Assembly (NCBI RefSeq): GCF_004027225.2
Contig: NC_044288.2
Span: 20,346,744 to 20,410,743 of the forward strand
Length of the DNA stretch: 64,000 bases
Direction of reading: 5' to 3'
Source of the DNA: Strigops habroptila
Taxonomy: Eukaryota; Chordata; Aves; Psittaciformes; Psittacidae
The position numbers and the translations under genes are program-made. The notes beneath the pieces were generated by a model. That model did no database searches. It saw only the letters and a list, made by a program, of their open reading frames with translations, and was not told the DNA's origin. This document shows, one piece after another, positions 51,558 through 63,461 of this stretch (its first letter is position 1; each line of letters opens with the position of its first letter).

Positions 51558-51634
51558 ATTGGCTGAGCAAGCTAAGGCTGCAAGAGGTGATTGGCTGTCT
51601 GGGGTGCGTCGTCCTGTCAGTTGTCCCGTTTGAA
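51558..51634 (+). promoter_or_regulatory. HMMR: CCAAT-CCAAT-CHR cell-cycle promoter module of HMMR
   Basis: Two inverted CCAAT boxes (ATTGG at 51,558-51,562 and 51,590-51,594, each followed by CTG) are 32 bp apart, and a CHR element TTTGAA lies at 51,629-51,634, 28 bases before the ATG. Established knowledge: G2/M genes repressed by DREAM and activated by MMB-FOXM1 and NF-Y typically have CCAAT boxes 31-33 bp apart followed by a CHR at a similar distance. No clear CDE lies four bases upstream of the CHR. The layout predicts peak HMMR expression in G2/M. Confidence 0.8.
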
Positions 51635-51661
51635 CGCTGCGGCGCTCTGTCGCGCTGTGCC

Positions 51662-54600
51662 ATGGCGTCTCGCAGCGCTGCGCTCCCGCGCCGCAGCCAG
51701 CGCTCCGGTACGTGCCCGGCGGGGAGCGGGCGGGGAGGGAGCCCGAGCCCTTCGCGGCCGTGCTGGGAGAGGGGGGACCGGGCTGTGGTTACCTCGGTGC
51801 GCGCCAGCACTGCCTCCCTTCCTGCTGAGTGGGGAGCTGCCTGTGATAGCGGCCGCTGGCTGGGCCCGTATGGGAGCCGCCTGCTGAGAGGAAGCATTCT
51901 GACTTCAGACCGAATCCTGGTCGTGTGTAAATGGCTACCAGGAACATATATATGTATATACGGGGGGCACGCATCATAGCCCAGAAACCAGTCGGGTCCT
52001 GGGCTGTATCACCAGCAATGTGAGCAGCAGGTCGAGGGAGGGGATTCTCCCCCTCTGCTCTGCTCTCATGAGACCTCACTTGCAGCACTGTGTGCAGTTC
52101 TGCTGTCGCCAACATAAGAAGGACATAGAGCTGATGGAGCAGGTCCAGAGGAGGACCACGACGGTGCTAAGGGGACTGAAGCACCTCTGCTATAGAGAAA
52201 GACTGAGAAAATTTGGGCTGTTGAGCCTGGAGAAGGCTGCGTGGAGACCCTTACAGCAGCCTTCCACTACCAGAAGGGGGCCTATAAGGATGCTGGAGAG
52301 GGACTCTTCATCGGGGACTTTAGCGACTGTAGGCACGGGGTTGGAAGTAGAAGAGCTTAAGGGCCTTTCCAACCCAAACCACTCCATGATTCTATGTATA
52401 TATACATGTATAAATACATATTTACATATATTTATTTAGTAAACCAGCGACAAAGCAGGGTTTGATAGCCTTCTGGTATCATAGTACAAAACTGCAGAAG
52501 TACAGAACCAGTCACAGCTGAAGTACTGCTACTGAGAGCATTTTCTAATGTACAGGTTTCTCGTAATGTGTTTTTGGCTGCAGCTGAATGCCTCTGCTAC
52601 CATCACCCATTCTCATGTCAGATGAAGTTGCTCTCCTTTGCAGAAAGCTAAGCAGATAAGCATTTACTGGGCTTGAGACCACCTGGCTATAATCATAATT
52701 GTATGAAGAATTTGTAGCCATCTTGGTTTTGTCTGTTGTTTCCCTTAAAATTTTTTAATTTTTAAAAATATTGGTTTTATAAAGTTTAAGTAATTTACTA
52801 CTTCGGAGGAAAAGCTTGGCATTCAATAACATCTAAGCTGTCTCTTCTCAACTGGAAGATTTAAAGAAAAAACAACCAATAGTCAAGTTTTAAGTTTGTT
52901 TAGTTTATTTTTTAGCCTTTTCACAAATTAGCATTAAGATCCTCTAACTCTTTGGGTTTTTTTCTTTATGGAAGTTAATGCACTGCTATCACTAACAAGA
53001 TGCCTTGCAATAGTGTATATGTAAGTCATACTTCGTAATTTTATTAATAGTGTAACAAATGCACCTTTTCCCCTATCACATGTGCATATTTCCTTTGTGT
53101 TTATGGAGAAGATGAGGAGAACTGAGACTCCAGCTGTTGTTTATTTTCCTTTTTTTTAAGTGGATTTATCTTACATGTATTATTTGCTGCAACCAGTTGA
53201 AGTTGGAAACTGTCACTTACATTTATAATTCTCTGCTGTTTCTGAAAATCTCACTTCTAGCATGTACCCCGCTGCAACAATCCTATGATGTTAAATCTTC
53301 AGATGCACTGAAAAGTTCTCTGTCCTCTGAAACATGTCAACCAGTTAGGAAGCAGAAAAGTAAGTAGTCATAAAAGTTGCACAGAACATAATGGTATAAT
53401 ATCTTTGAACAATTATTAGTGCTTATATGCTGCTACTGCTCTGCTCTTGTTTGGAAATTGGTTTATATTGCAGGGGCTCACTGCCTACCTTCCAGCTCAA
53501 GGGGACAGCAGCTGTAAAAACATGTTTAATTAGATCTTCCAAAAACAGCTTTATATGTAACTTCTGCTAATTAGGGGGACATCTGAAGAGCAAATAGATT
53601 AGTTAACTACCTCATGAACCCTGGGTTTAGTGATTGTTTTCACAGTTTTTTTTGCATATAAAACATCCTTCAGTTGAAAACTGACAGCATGGATCGGGAT
53701 GGGGGTGAACCTTGGCAGAAGCTGCATTCTCAAAACTGTTTGTCATCTGGTAGTGTCTCTAAACTCTGTCAAGTGCCTGGATGGCTAATACTGAACTGCC
53801 TGATTGCAGTAAGAAAACAGCTGGCATTGGATTGTAAGGTGGATAGTCTAATAATTAGGTGCTATTCTGTCTTTTGCATAAAAGACGAATAACTTGGTTT
53901 AGTTTGGTTAAATTTCACTCACTGTGCATGCATGCCCTTTTCCTTTATCATTCTTTTTTGCATCCTTCTGCAGGTGAGACAAATCTGAGCAGTGAGAAGA
54001 GTGCACCTACCCCTATAACTGTCAGGAGGCTCACGTCTCTCGGATCAACAGTAAGATTCCTCTGTAGTGTCTGTAGCGCTGTTAAATTCCAGCTAAACCT
54101 CACTGTGACAGGTTAAATCACTTATCACCTTTACTATTAACTGAGCAAACTATGAAATTCACTATTGTGCCTGTGTTCCTTAGTAACTAAGCAGGGAAAA
54201 TGAAATTGCAGCATCTTTGGGAATTACATGATGGTTACTTGGGCCTACAGAGAGTGGCTTGTTGTCTTTGGTGTTATGATGTTTTAGTTTTTTGCCTCTT
54301 TGTCACTATATAATGATAGCGTGGCTGCTTATTTTTAAGGCGATTGTGGTTTTGATTCTGCTTCAATATGGTGGGCATGGCAAAGTAGAAAGCTAGTGGT
54401 GAAAGAAAGTGCTTAGTGAAGTGTGTAAGGACATGTATTTGAAGATACATAGCTCAACAAGTTGAAAAAATTGTAACCCTGACTTACTAATTTAGTTTGC
54501 TAGAATTCATCATGTAGGATGAAATGATGTGGCTTTTATGGAGTTTAGGGGGTGCTAATGTCTCAAACTTAATCTCCTTCCTGGCACAATGTTTATGAGC

Positions 54601-57600
54601 TGTCTGTTCAGAGTAATGCTTATGAGAAAGTAAATGGTAAAACCCCATCCTCACCTGACAATTGCCTTCCCTATTTGTGGGAGAGATCTTAGGTTTTTAT
54701 TTTATATGTATCTTTAATAGTATTGTCTATATGAAGGCATTTAACTGTGGTGTTAAACTAGTAAGCAGCTAGAGATAAGTTTAACCTTTCTAATGCATCT
54801 GTTTTCAAAAGCCTGCTAATGGGACTCTGAAGCCTAAAAAAGATGTTCTCCTTATGAAAGAGAAAAAGAAACAGAAGGCACTGGAGAAGGAGGTATGAAT
54901 ACATTACGTGAGTGCAATCCTGTAATGTTTCCCACTTACCATACTTAAAAAATGCAAGCTGGTAAAATTAGCCTCTTTTTCATTACAAAGCATACAGGTA
55001 GTTTGCAAACAGCTCTGCACGGAGTAGAGATTATCAAATGCTCTGATATGTAGAAAGCATTGGGTTCGCTAATGCAATTACATTGATTCCTATTGCTTGT
55101 GATCAGCTATGTAGCCAGTCACTGTTCATTTGTTTTTAAAAGAGAATAGAGTCCTATGTTCTCTACCCCAAGAAGGTTCTATTTTATTTGACAGTAACAA
55201 TCTGTTTGCTGAGATTTTTGCTTAGTAATTGACATAATTTTAATGTTTCAGAGGCAGCTGGCTTTTCTTTATCAGCACACTTCTGTGTGCTGATGTATGC
55301 CTTGTGTGTCTCAAATGCCACATTGTGTTTTTCCTTTCCACAGCCAAAAAGGAGAGTTGGCTTCTGTTGCAACTTGAAGCTAAGACTATTCTGAATTTAA
55401 CATGTTGTACTGGCTCAGTACCATAAAATAAGTCAGGCAAAATGCTAGGACTGCAAATCTGTGCTATATAAGAGAATTGTGGTGATTTTGTTATCTCCTT
55501 TTCTGTGAATGTCAGTTAAATATTCTGAATGAAAGTTTATACAGTTTAGATACTCAGTCTATCCAAGAAAACCACAGGCACAAACTAATGATGTTATTTG
55601 GGAAGAATAATAGTAGGAAATAAAGACAATGCCTCTTCTATTTTAGATTCGTGCATTAGTGAGAGAACGTGGAGAGCAGGATAAAAAACTTCAGGCTCTG
55701 GTTGAGGATTTTGTTAAGAATGAAGCAAAGCTGAGTGCTGCAGTTCAGGAGAAAACATCTCTCTTGGCAAATGTTGCATGCCTGAAAAAACAGCTTCTGG
55801 AACTAACAAGAACCAATGAACTACTCAAGTCAAAGGTATTCAAACAAACAAGCACGTGTTTGCTTTGACTTTGTTGTTGTTAAGCTCCCTGGGAAAGAAG
55901 AAACTTCAGTTGCTGATCAGCATCTGTTTTCATGTGCCTTTCACTAGCAGAGACAGAGCATGTCTGGTGTGGCATCTTGTGTGCTTCTGTCTAAAGGCAG
56001 AGCAGGACCTGTTAACATTCATGCTGGAGATGGGTAGAGATCAGTGTTGTGGGTGGGAGGGGGATACCTTTAGAGGATTGTGTGAAGAACAACTCATATG
56101 AAGGAATTACGCTTACTGGTTTTATATTCATCTCTAATAAGCTGTCTGAAGATGGTGCGCAGAAGAAAATGAGCAGCCTATGCATGGAGTTAATGAAGCT
56201 CAGAAACAAGAGGGATGCTAAGGAAAAGGTATGACCATTTGCACTGCACAGGATAGTAATCCTGAGCTTCTCAGAAAGAGTCAGTGAAAGGGCTTGGCAC
56301 AGAACTGCAGATCATGTGTTGTTTCTGTCCTCAACCTAGTAGTTTCTTCTAATTTCTGTAGAGTGAAAATAGAGAAAGATCAAACACCAGATGTTCTTGA
56401 TTTTGCTGTTGATGTGCACAGCAAATCTTCATTCAAGTAAGGAAGCCTAGAAATACCTCTGTTAGAATATCAGTCTGTTGGTTGCACTGGTGATTTCCTT
56501 GAGAACCAGTGGTCCTAAGTACAGTTTGAAGCTCTTACATGTATTTGATTTTTTGGGGAGGGTGTGGTGGTGGTTGTTTTTATAGATGCCTAATATCTTT
56601 AGAGAGGGATACTCTGAATTGCATTTAGTATAGTAACAAGTGCTATCATTAAATTGTAGCTATGAATTAATTTCACTTTACTACTGTCTCTTAATGGATA
56701 TTTCTCCCCCCCTCTTTTCTTTTTACTAAATCTTTTTGATAGTAATATTTGTCTTTTTTTCCTAAGACTGCACTTGCAAAGCAGGAAGACATGGAAATGA
56801 AGCTGCAGGAAGTACAAAGGAATCTAGAGCATTCAAAAGGAGAAGTAGCACAGTTGCAAGAAAAACTGTAAGTAGTAAGGAATGGAAATGACTGGGGAAG
56901 AAGTTATAATTTGTCTAGTTAATGCAACTGTCCTAGCTTACTTGCTTGTGGTACAATATGGCTCAGCCTCCCTACTGCAATGAGAGAACCATATGGAACA
57001 AATATCAAAAGAAGGTAGAATCACTTCTTAGAGCCAATACCAGTTTGTCAGCCAAAATGGATAATAAAAAAAGCATGTATTACTGTAAGTTGTGATTCAA
57101 TTATTCATTTCTTCGTGCTTATCTGTAAATAAATAGCTTCCAACTAGCTCTGAATTTGTTTAAATACATTCATCATGAAAACTTCCTGGTTTTAGGTCTG
57201 CTACTGAGAGAGAGAAAGTTGAAGACAAGTCAGACACTGAAAAACTTTTGGAATATGTCACAGAGCTCAGGTAATAACAAATTGCTCTTGAGTTGGACTG
57301 GGTAAGTTAAGAGGCAGTAAAACTAAGCCTCATTTATAGACTGGTGAATTAGAACCTTGGCAACAATTCTGTTTAACAGTATTAAAATAGAGGGGGAAAA
57401 GGAATCGAATATTTTTTCCATACAATGGATAGGAGTAATAAAGTTAATTATATTTCTAATTGTCTCTGTGCTCTTCTGGGCTAAGCAATAATACGGAAGA
57501 GTTTTGCATCAGGGTCCTGAAATCCTGGTTTTAGCCTGAGTCATTTGTACATAAATCAAGCTGAATCCTTTTCCTCGAAGGTACTGGCAGTAAAGTCTTT

Positions 57601-60600
57601 TAGCCCTTGCTTGTAAAACAATTTACAGCAGGGTGAAATAAATCCCTCAATCTTGGCTCGCAGTGAACTTCATAATGCTCTGATTTGCATTTACGAGTTA
57701 TGATGAATTATGTACATATGAGCATCAGTCTGATTCTAAAAATTGCTATTCTAGTGCTCTGTAAGTGATTGAAACTCTAACCAGTCTTCACAGTAATGTG
57801 TCCCTAGCTCAGAACGTGGTGAAAATACAAAAGTATTTAAATCTAACTACTTCAGTCTTTGCCCCTCCTCCCCCAATCAATTTACTCACTAAGAGATACC
57901 TCAGTAACAGGCTATATATATTAAGACTCTGCTTGTTCTTGTAAAATCTGGTTTATTAATGCGTATGCTTTTCTATGAAAACTCAGCTTTGTAAAAATCT
58001 GGATGTAGCAGTCATCTGTAAATCAGTTATGGTGACTAATAATGTTTTATAAATATAAAGGTTTATGTGATTGTATGTTTCTTTTAAAACAAAATATCAG
58101 TGTTGAGATAAATTGCTTTCTAATTAACCTGTCTTAATGTGCAAAAACTCGTGTCTGGGAAAGCATGGGAAGGCAGTTTTCCTATTGGAAACCAACAGTC
58201 CTAAGCATTTCTTCTTTGTGCCAAAGACTAAATTTTCCAGCAAAATGTAGTGGTAACAAGTACCTGAATTTTCTCCTACAGTAGTGTTGTGGAAACAGTT
58301 GATAAGTACAAGCTAGATGTTGCCCAGATGGAGGAGACAGTGATAAAGAAAGACCAAGATATTGAGATCCTGCGGGATACCCTCAAAACAAAAGAGGAAG
58401 AATCTTTTAAACTGATAAAAGAGCTTAATGACAGGTGTCAATTGCTTCAACAAGAAAAAGGTAATTGTTACTGTTTGCATGCTGTCAGCATATGTAGGAT
58501 CACTGACATGTTTTAAAGCATCTCAAATAGCTTTGTTCTAAAATATCAATTCAGACTTGTTCGTTCCGAGTTAAGTTATCTCTCTGAGCTCCAGCTGAAA
58601 ACAGCTAGGAATATCCCTGGCAACATGGAAACTACCTTGAATCTGACATCTTCTAAGTCTAAATTTGTATTTCTGTGGAGGGTTACTAAGGTAGATAGTA
58701 CAGGGTGAAAATTGTTTACGTAGTAAGGATGGCTTTAATCTGAAAGGTGGACACAAATGACTTGTTCCTTACTCTTCATTGAGGAGCAGTATGACACTGT
58801 CTCAATTCTCTGTTAGAAGCATGTGCGCAAGTTCTTTGAGATACTGGGAATGTGTCTAGGAATCATTCGTCAGCTCTTTTTTCCCCTCTGCCCCAAAACC
58901 AGCAACACTGCAGCCTGAGACTGGTACTCAGTTCTCTGTGTACCAGTTGGCTTGTGTGTGCTAGCATTATGTGGAAGAAGCTGTGAGGAAATCATTTAGT
59001 TGTTTTTCCCCACCCACACTGCTGTTCTGATGAAGGCTTGATCCAAAGATTCCTGCTGTTAAAATAATTTTTAAAGTGGTGTACTTTTAGCTGATTTTTG
59101 AGGGTTTCCAGATGGGTTAAAGATGAGAGTTTGTTTTGTTTGGATTTTTTTTCCTTGCCTAACTAACTTTAGAGCTAGCATGGAAGTACTATAAAGATGT
59201 TGTAGTTCTTTGAAGATGGAGAAGGGAATTTGTGTTATATAGACAATTCCTTTACCCAGAGAAAGAGTTGTTGGAGACCAGAGGAAAATTCCTAAGTATG
59301 AATGCTGAAATAGAAGACTTGAAGAAAAAATTTTGTTTAGAAGAGCAAGAACACCAAAAACTGCTTCAAAAATGTGAGGAGATGGTCTCTCAGCTGGAGC
59401 AAGAGAAGGTAAATACAGATAATAAAGTAGTTTAAAAATAGACTCTAATTCAAATGACTGGCATGAAAGGTTCTGATTTTGCCTACATGTGAGATTAGAC
59501 CATTATCAATACAGCAATCTGTGGAATGTTAAGTGGGTGCTGGCCAGCAGAAAGTGTGTGGTCCAATAGCTTTAAGAATCATAGCTGTTATGGTGGGTGG
59601 TTTGGTGCCTCCTGTAGAATTGACCATATTCTTGTGCTTCCAAGTTTGAACGCTGCAAAACAGCTTTTAATATCTGGAAAAGTACTGGTAGCTTTAAAAT
59701 CTGTGGTACTCTGGCATACAGGAGTCATCTGCATCAATGCACCAGAAGTTACTAGAGTTCCAAGATGAGGTAACAAATGAGAGACGTATTCTTGAAGAAG
59801 AGCTGAATGATACCATGAACAAGCTGAACAAACTGCATGCTCAGGAGAAGAAAGCTGGAAAGTTGGTGAAGCGGTTGGAACAAGAAATCAAATCTCAAGC
59901 TCTTGAACTTTCAGAGATGGAAGTAAAGCTGAAAGGGTTTGTGAAATAAACTTTCTAATTCTAAACCTTTGATATGAAAAATGTTAAATCAATAGTATAA
60001 ATGAAGCTGCTGAGCCTAATTTGGGTTTTAGAGACCTGAACAGATCTCAACTTATTTCTTGCTGGTTGTTGATTATTGATAGTGATTAGACCAAATAACT
60101 ATCAATAATGACTTGAATCAGTTTTATACAGTCTTAATTTAGTACAATTTAATCAGTGTGCTGAGACTCACTTGAAATGCCAGTACTGTAGTAATATGAT
60201 GTTGCTGTGAAGGGTAAGCTACATGCATCTCATATTGGATGCTTCTGCTCTGGAAAGGGCAATGACTAGGAAAGATTTTTCAAGCAAGCTGTTTCTTCTT
60301 TCATGTATTGAAAGGCTGCTGTTAGGTGTTCAATCTATGCTATACCTATCTTGGGAAATAAGGTGGGGGAGATGCCTAGTTAAATCTGTTATGAAAATTG
60401 TGCTTTAAGTTGTGACAGAGAAGTTGTTGATTTGTCATAACTTTCTACTTCCACTGCAAGCCTTTTGTAACTGATAATAACAGCATTGCTAATGCATTCA
60501 GACATACTTATCTCCAGCATGGAATGATTAACTTTTATTTCAGGAAGAATGCTGAGTTGGAGCAAATCAATGAAATGCACAGCAAAGCTGTTCTGGAAAT

Positions 60601-63461
60601 CCAAGAAGAGCACAGCAATACATTGCGTAAACTTGGAGAGACTGTTGCTGAGTTTGAAAGGTATTTGAGTGTCATTAAGTTCTAGGACAGGGATTATCTC
60701 TAAGATCACAATAAAACAGGCTGTTTATTCATGTGCCTTGGTACTTAACACTGTATATGAGCACTAGTACAATATTAGAGCAGAGGACTTTGTGATGGAG
60801 TATTTGATGGCATTAAGAAATTTATGCCTTTTGACTACTAGTCAAGTGTAATGAACATACTTGCTGTCTAGTACAGGAAACTGGATGTTTCTTCTTCCAA
60901 AGTGTAACCAATTATAATACTCTAGTGCTCTTGAATCTCACTGAGAGTTGTAACTAGTGATGGTCTTTGCACTAAAATGTCTTGCCAAAAGACTTCCTGT
61001 GTAGGCTTGAAACTTGCATTGAATCATTATTATTTTCCTACAATTCTTGCAGATCCTTCCTCTCACAATATTCAGGTTGTGGAAGCATTTAAAAAGTGAT
61101 ACTGTTATTGCTAAGTATGCAAGGCACATGTGAAAGATCCAGTGGGATATTTGCCAATGCGAGCTGCAGATAGTAGGTCTTTTGGCGTTTAAAATAAGCT
61201 TCAGATATAGCAGCTCTTTGGTGGTTTACAATATCTACCAAAATATAAAATAGCAATATCGCAGAATTTGTTGTAGTGTTACTGCTTATGGCTTTATGGA
61301 AATGTGTTGGATTTTTTAGTTTTGGGTTTATCAGTGCCAGAACACAGCCATCTCTCCAGATAGTAAAGTCTCTTACACTTGTTAGCATGAGCTTTTGTAA
61401 GGCCTGAAGATGTCAATTTGTATTTTGCCTAAAGTAACAAGGTATTTGTTATACTAGTTACAAGAAGACGATAGCTGGAGAAATATGTGGTCTTAAACTG
61501 GAGAACACTTCTCTGCGGGAAGAAGTTGCCAACCTAAAAAAAGTAGGCCAAGATAATCTACAGCAGCTTCAAGAAGCAGAAATCACTAAAAACAAAGCAA
61601 AAGAAGAATGTGCAAGGTACTAGACAAACTTTTCCTTAGGCTAAAGAATGCCAACTAGGGCTTCCATTCCTAACTAGAACTTTACACGGTGCTCCACTAG
61701 ATAAAATCAGTATTTGGTGTAAGCTGAAGTTTCTTCCTTTTCCCAGTTTGGAGGGTTGAAAATTTTGACAGACAAAATTCATTAAGCTTATATGCATTAG
61801 AAAACTGCTTTGTTGTGTATGTTCTGTCTGTTTCTAGACTGTTCTTTTGTAGTGCTGTTTGTGCAAACCTTTCAGTTCTACCAACAACTTTTTAGTCTTG
61901 GGTACTTGTGTTTTCAGGTTTAGAGTAGTGTAAATAAATAAATAAAGGGTTTATTAAGGATGGATAATATTTTCCTCAGGATGCTTTTAGACATCCAGAC
62001 AAAGCTTGCACTAAAAGAAGCGGAAACGGAGAGAACAAGAGAGTCTTGCCTTGCACAAATGACTAAACTTCAGGAAAAACTGGATGAGCAAACTGAAGAT
62101 CTGAAAAGAAAACTCGAAGTGGAAAGATCAAGGTGACTTTTCTCAAACTAAGCATGCATTTTGGAGCACATCAAAGCTGCAGTGTGAAGAAGTGCTGAGA
62201 GTTAACCATGAACATAATGAAACTCCATTTCTTTTTAGGAAAACCGTAAAGGAAGATGTGACCTCTAGCTTAAAAGAAGAGATAAAGACCTGGCGTAATC
62301 TGTATGAGGACTTGTGTAACAAAACAAAGCCTTTTCAGGTGTGTTACCAAGTAGGTGCTTATTAATAACTCTTAACTTAAAACTTGTGCAGTTGGCTCAA
62401 GTTTTAGCCTTGAGAAATACACATGCTATTTCCTGTTCTAAGGCATTTATCCCACAATAGTTTCCTACTGTCCCTTGAGCTAGCTATTCCCCTTCCCAAA
62501 ACAGTCTGTCTTTGTAGATTTTGGTTCAGTAAAAAGCTATGTTTATTTTAAAGATTACTGAAGATTCAGTATGTATTTCAGCAACAACTAGATGCATTTG
62601 AAGCAGAGAAGAATGCACTCTTAAATGAGCATGGTGCTGCCCAAGAAGAACTGAATAAGCTAAGTGATGCATATGCTAAACTACTTGGCCACCAGAACCA
62701 GAAGCAAAAAATCAAGCATGTTATGAAGCTGAAGGAAGAGAATGCCCACCTAAAGCAGGTTTGTGAAATGAAATGTTAGAAATCTGTAAGTTATTAATTT
62801 GCTTGATTTGTTTATTGCTCTAAATATTTATAGACTCATCCTGCAAACTACTTGTTTTCTGTGATTGTTACGTTCCTTGCAAGAGCTAGATTAGAACAAA
62901 CCACCAGCCTCCAAAAACAGTGAGAGAATGTGTTTTAGTTCTGACTGAATACATGACATACAGAAGAATCACCACTGCAAATAACTACCCCTACTTTTAG
63001 CTTGGTTGGTTGGTTTTTCTTACCCTTTTGGAGGTTCTAGACTTAGTAACCCATCTGCTGAAAGCATCGCCTGAAAGCTTCAGGCTACCATAGTGCTTAG
63101 TGATCTTATACAGCAGTTATACAGTGGTGCTGGTTTCTCTAACACCTGTATATTTGTCTTTGGTTTGTTTTTTAATGTCACTAATGATAGTGTATGTATG
63201 TTTGTGTTTAGCATTAGTCAGAAGGGCTGTTTCAGTAAATGAGAAAGCAGGCTTTTCTTAGTTCTTAATCTAACTTCCAAGTATTACGTTTTCTTTAGGA
63301 TGTCTCAAAACTGCGTGCATTGCTAGCCAAAGAAAAGCAAAGCAACAGACATCTTCAGGAGCAACTGCATGCAATTCAGGGCATTCGGCGTTTCGATCCT
63401 TCTAAAGCTTTCCAGCATGACAGCAAGGAAAATATCCCTCCAAAAACTCCTTTTAGAGAAG
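51662..63461 (+). CDS. HMMR: Hyaluronan-mediated motility receptor (RHAMM), 17 exons, 3' end outside window
   Basis: Coding exons: 51,662-51,707; 53,261-53,359; 53,974-54,050; 54,812-54,892; 55,647-55,835; 56,142-56,228; 56,767-56,867; 57,196-57,270; 58,282-58,460; 59,260-59,408; 59,722-59,936; 60,544-60,660; 61,458-61,616; 61,980-62,132; 62,239-62,338; 62,582-62,758; 63,299-63,461. They sum to 2,167 bases, 722 codons plus one base, all GT-AG and in phase. The human protein is about 724 residues over 18 exons, so only the short last exon is missing. Landmarks are [57 protein letters not shown] and FDPSKAF. Nearly the whole protein is coiled coil. Near the C-terminus are hyaluronan-binding basic residues ([11 protein letters not shown], 650-660), the centrosome-targeting zipper region, a KEN box (711-713) and K-T-P at 717-719, where mammals have the Aurora A site. 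The ATG has a strong context (GCC ATG G). RHAMM binds microtubules, TPX2 and BRCA1 in mitosis, and hyaluronan outside the cell. Confidence 0.96.
51970..52400 (+). mobile_element. CR1 LINE fragment in HMMR intron 1, sense orientation
   Basis: Diverged CR1 3' region. Recognisable blocks are TCCTGGGCTGTATCACCAGC, CTCATGAGACCTCACTTGCA, CAGTTCTGCTGTC, AAGAAGGACATAGAGCTGAT, TGAGCCTGGAGAAGGCT and the terminal GGGCCTTTCCAACCCAAACC followed by TGATTCTATG. The copy has indels and no ORF2-length frame. It starts only about 260 bases after HMMR exon 1 and runs with the gene. AT-rich TATA/CATA sequence flanks it on both sides (51,946-51,962 and 52,397-52,440). Confidence 0.92.
52397..52440. repeat. AT-rich microsatellite at CR1 3' end
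   Basis: Imperfect TATA, CATA and TTTA units directly follow the terminal octamer of the CR1 copy, suggesting expansion from its 3' terminal repeat or insertion into AT-rich DNA. Confidence 0.6.

Larger units (their letters stand above)
51413..51661. promoter_or_regulatory. Bidirectional NUDCD2/HMMR promoter
   Basis: Only 249 bases separate the NUDCD2 start codon (-) from the HMMR start codon (+), within GC-rich CpG-island sequence that extends into both first exons. No TATA box is apparent. It contains a perfect NRF1 palindrome (51,470-51,481), a GC box of CCCCGCCCC type near 51,500-51,508, two inverted CCAAT boxes and a CHR element on the HMMR side. This divergent pairing is known in mammals too, so it is an old arrangement. 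Confidence 0.88.

Noticed and set aside
51051-51566. Several 140-150 codon frames around NUDCD2 exon 1
   Set aside because: Only the frame starting at 51,412 (-) matches NUDCD2. The others are shadows in CpG-island sequence.
51587-51979. 130-codon + frame that includes the HMMR start and runs into intron 1
   Set aside because: The correct product uses the ATG at 51,662 and splices at 51,707. The upstream part begins at a GTG and the downstream part is intron.
52020-52439. 139-codon + frame in HMMR intron 1
   Set aside because: It is chance reading through a diverged CR1 fragment, not a host exon.
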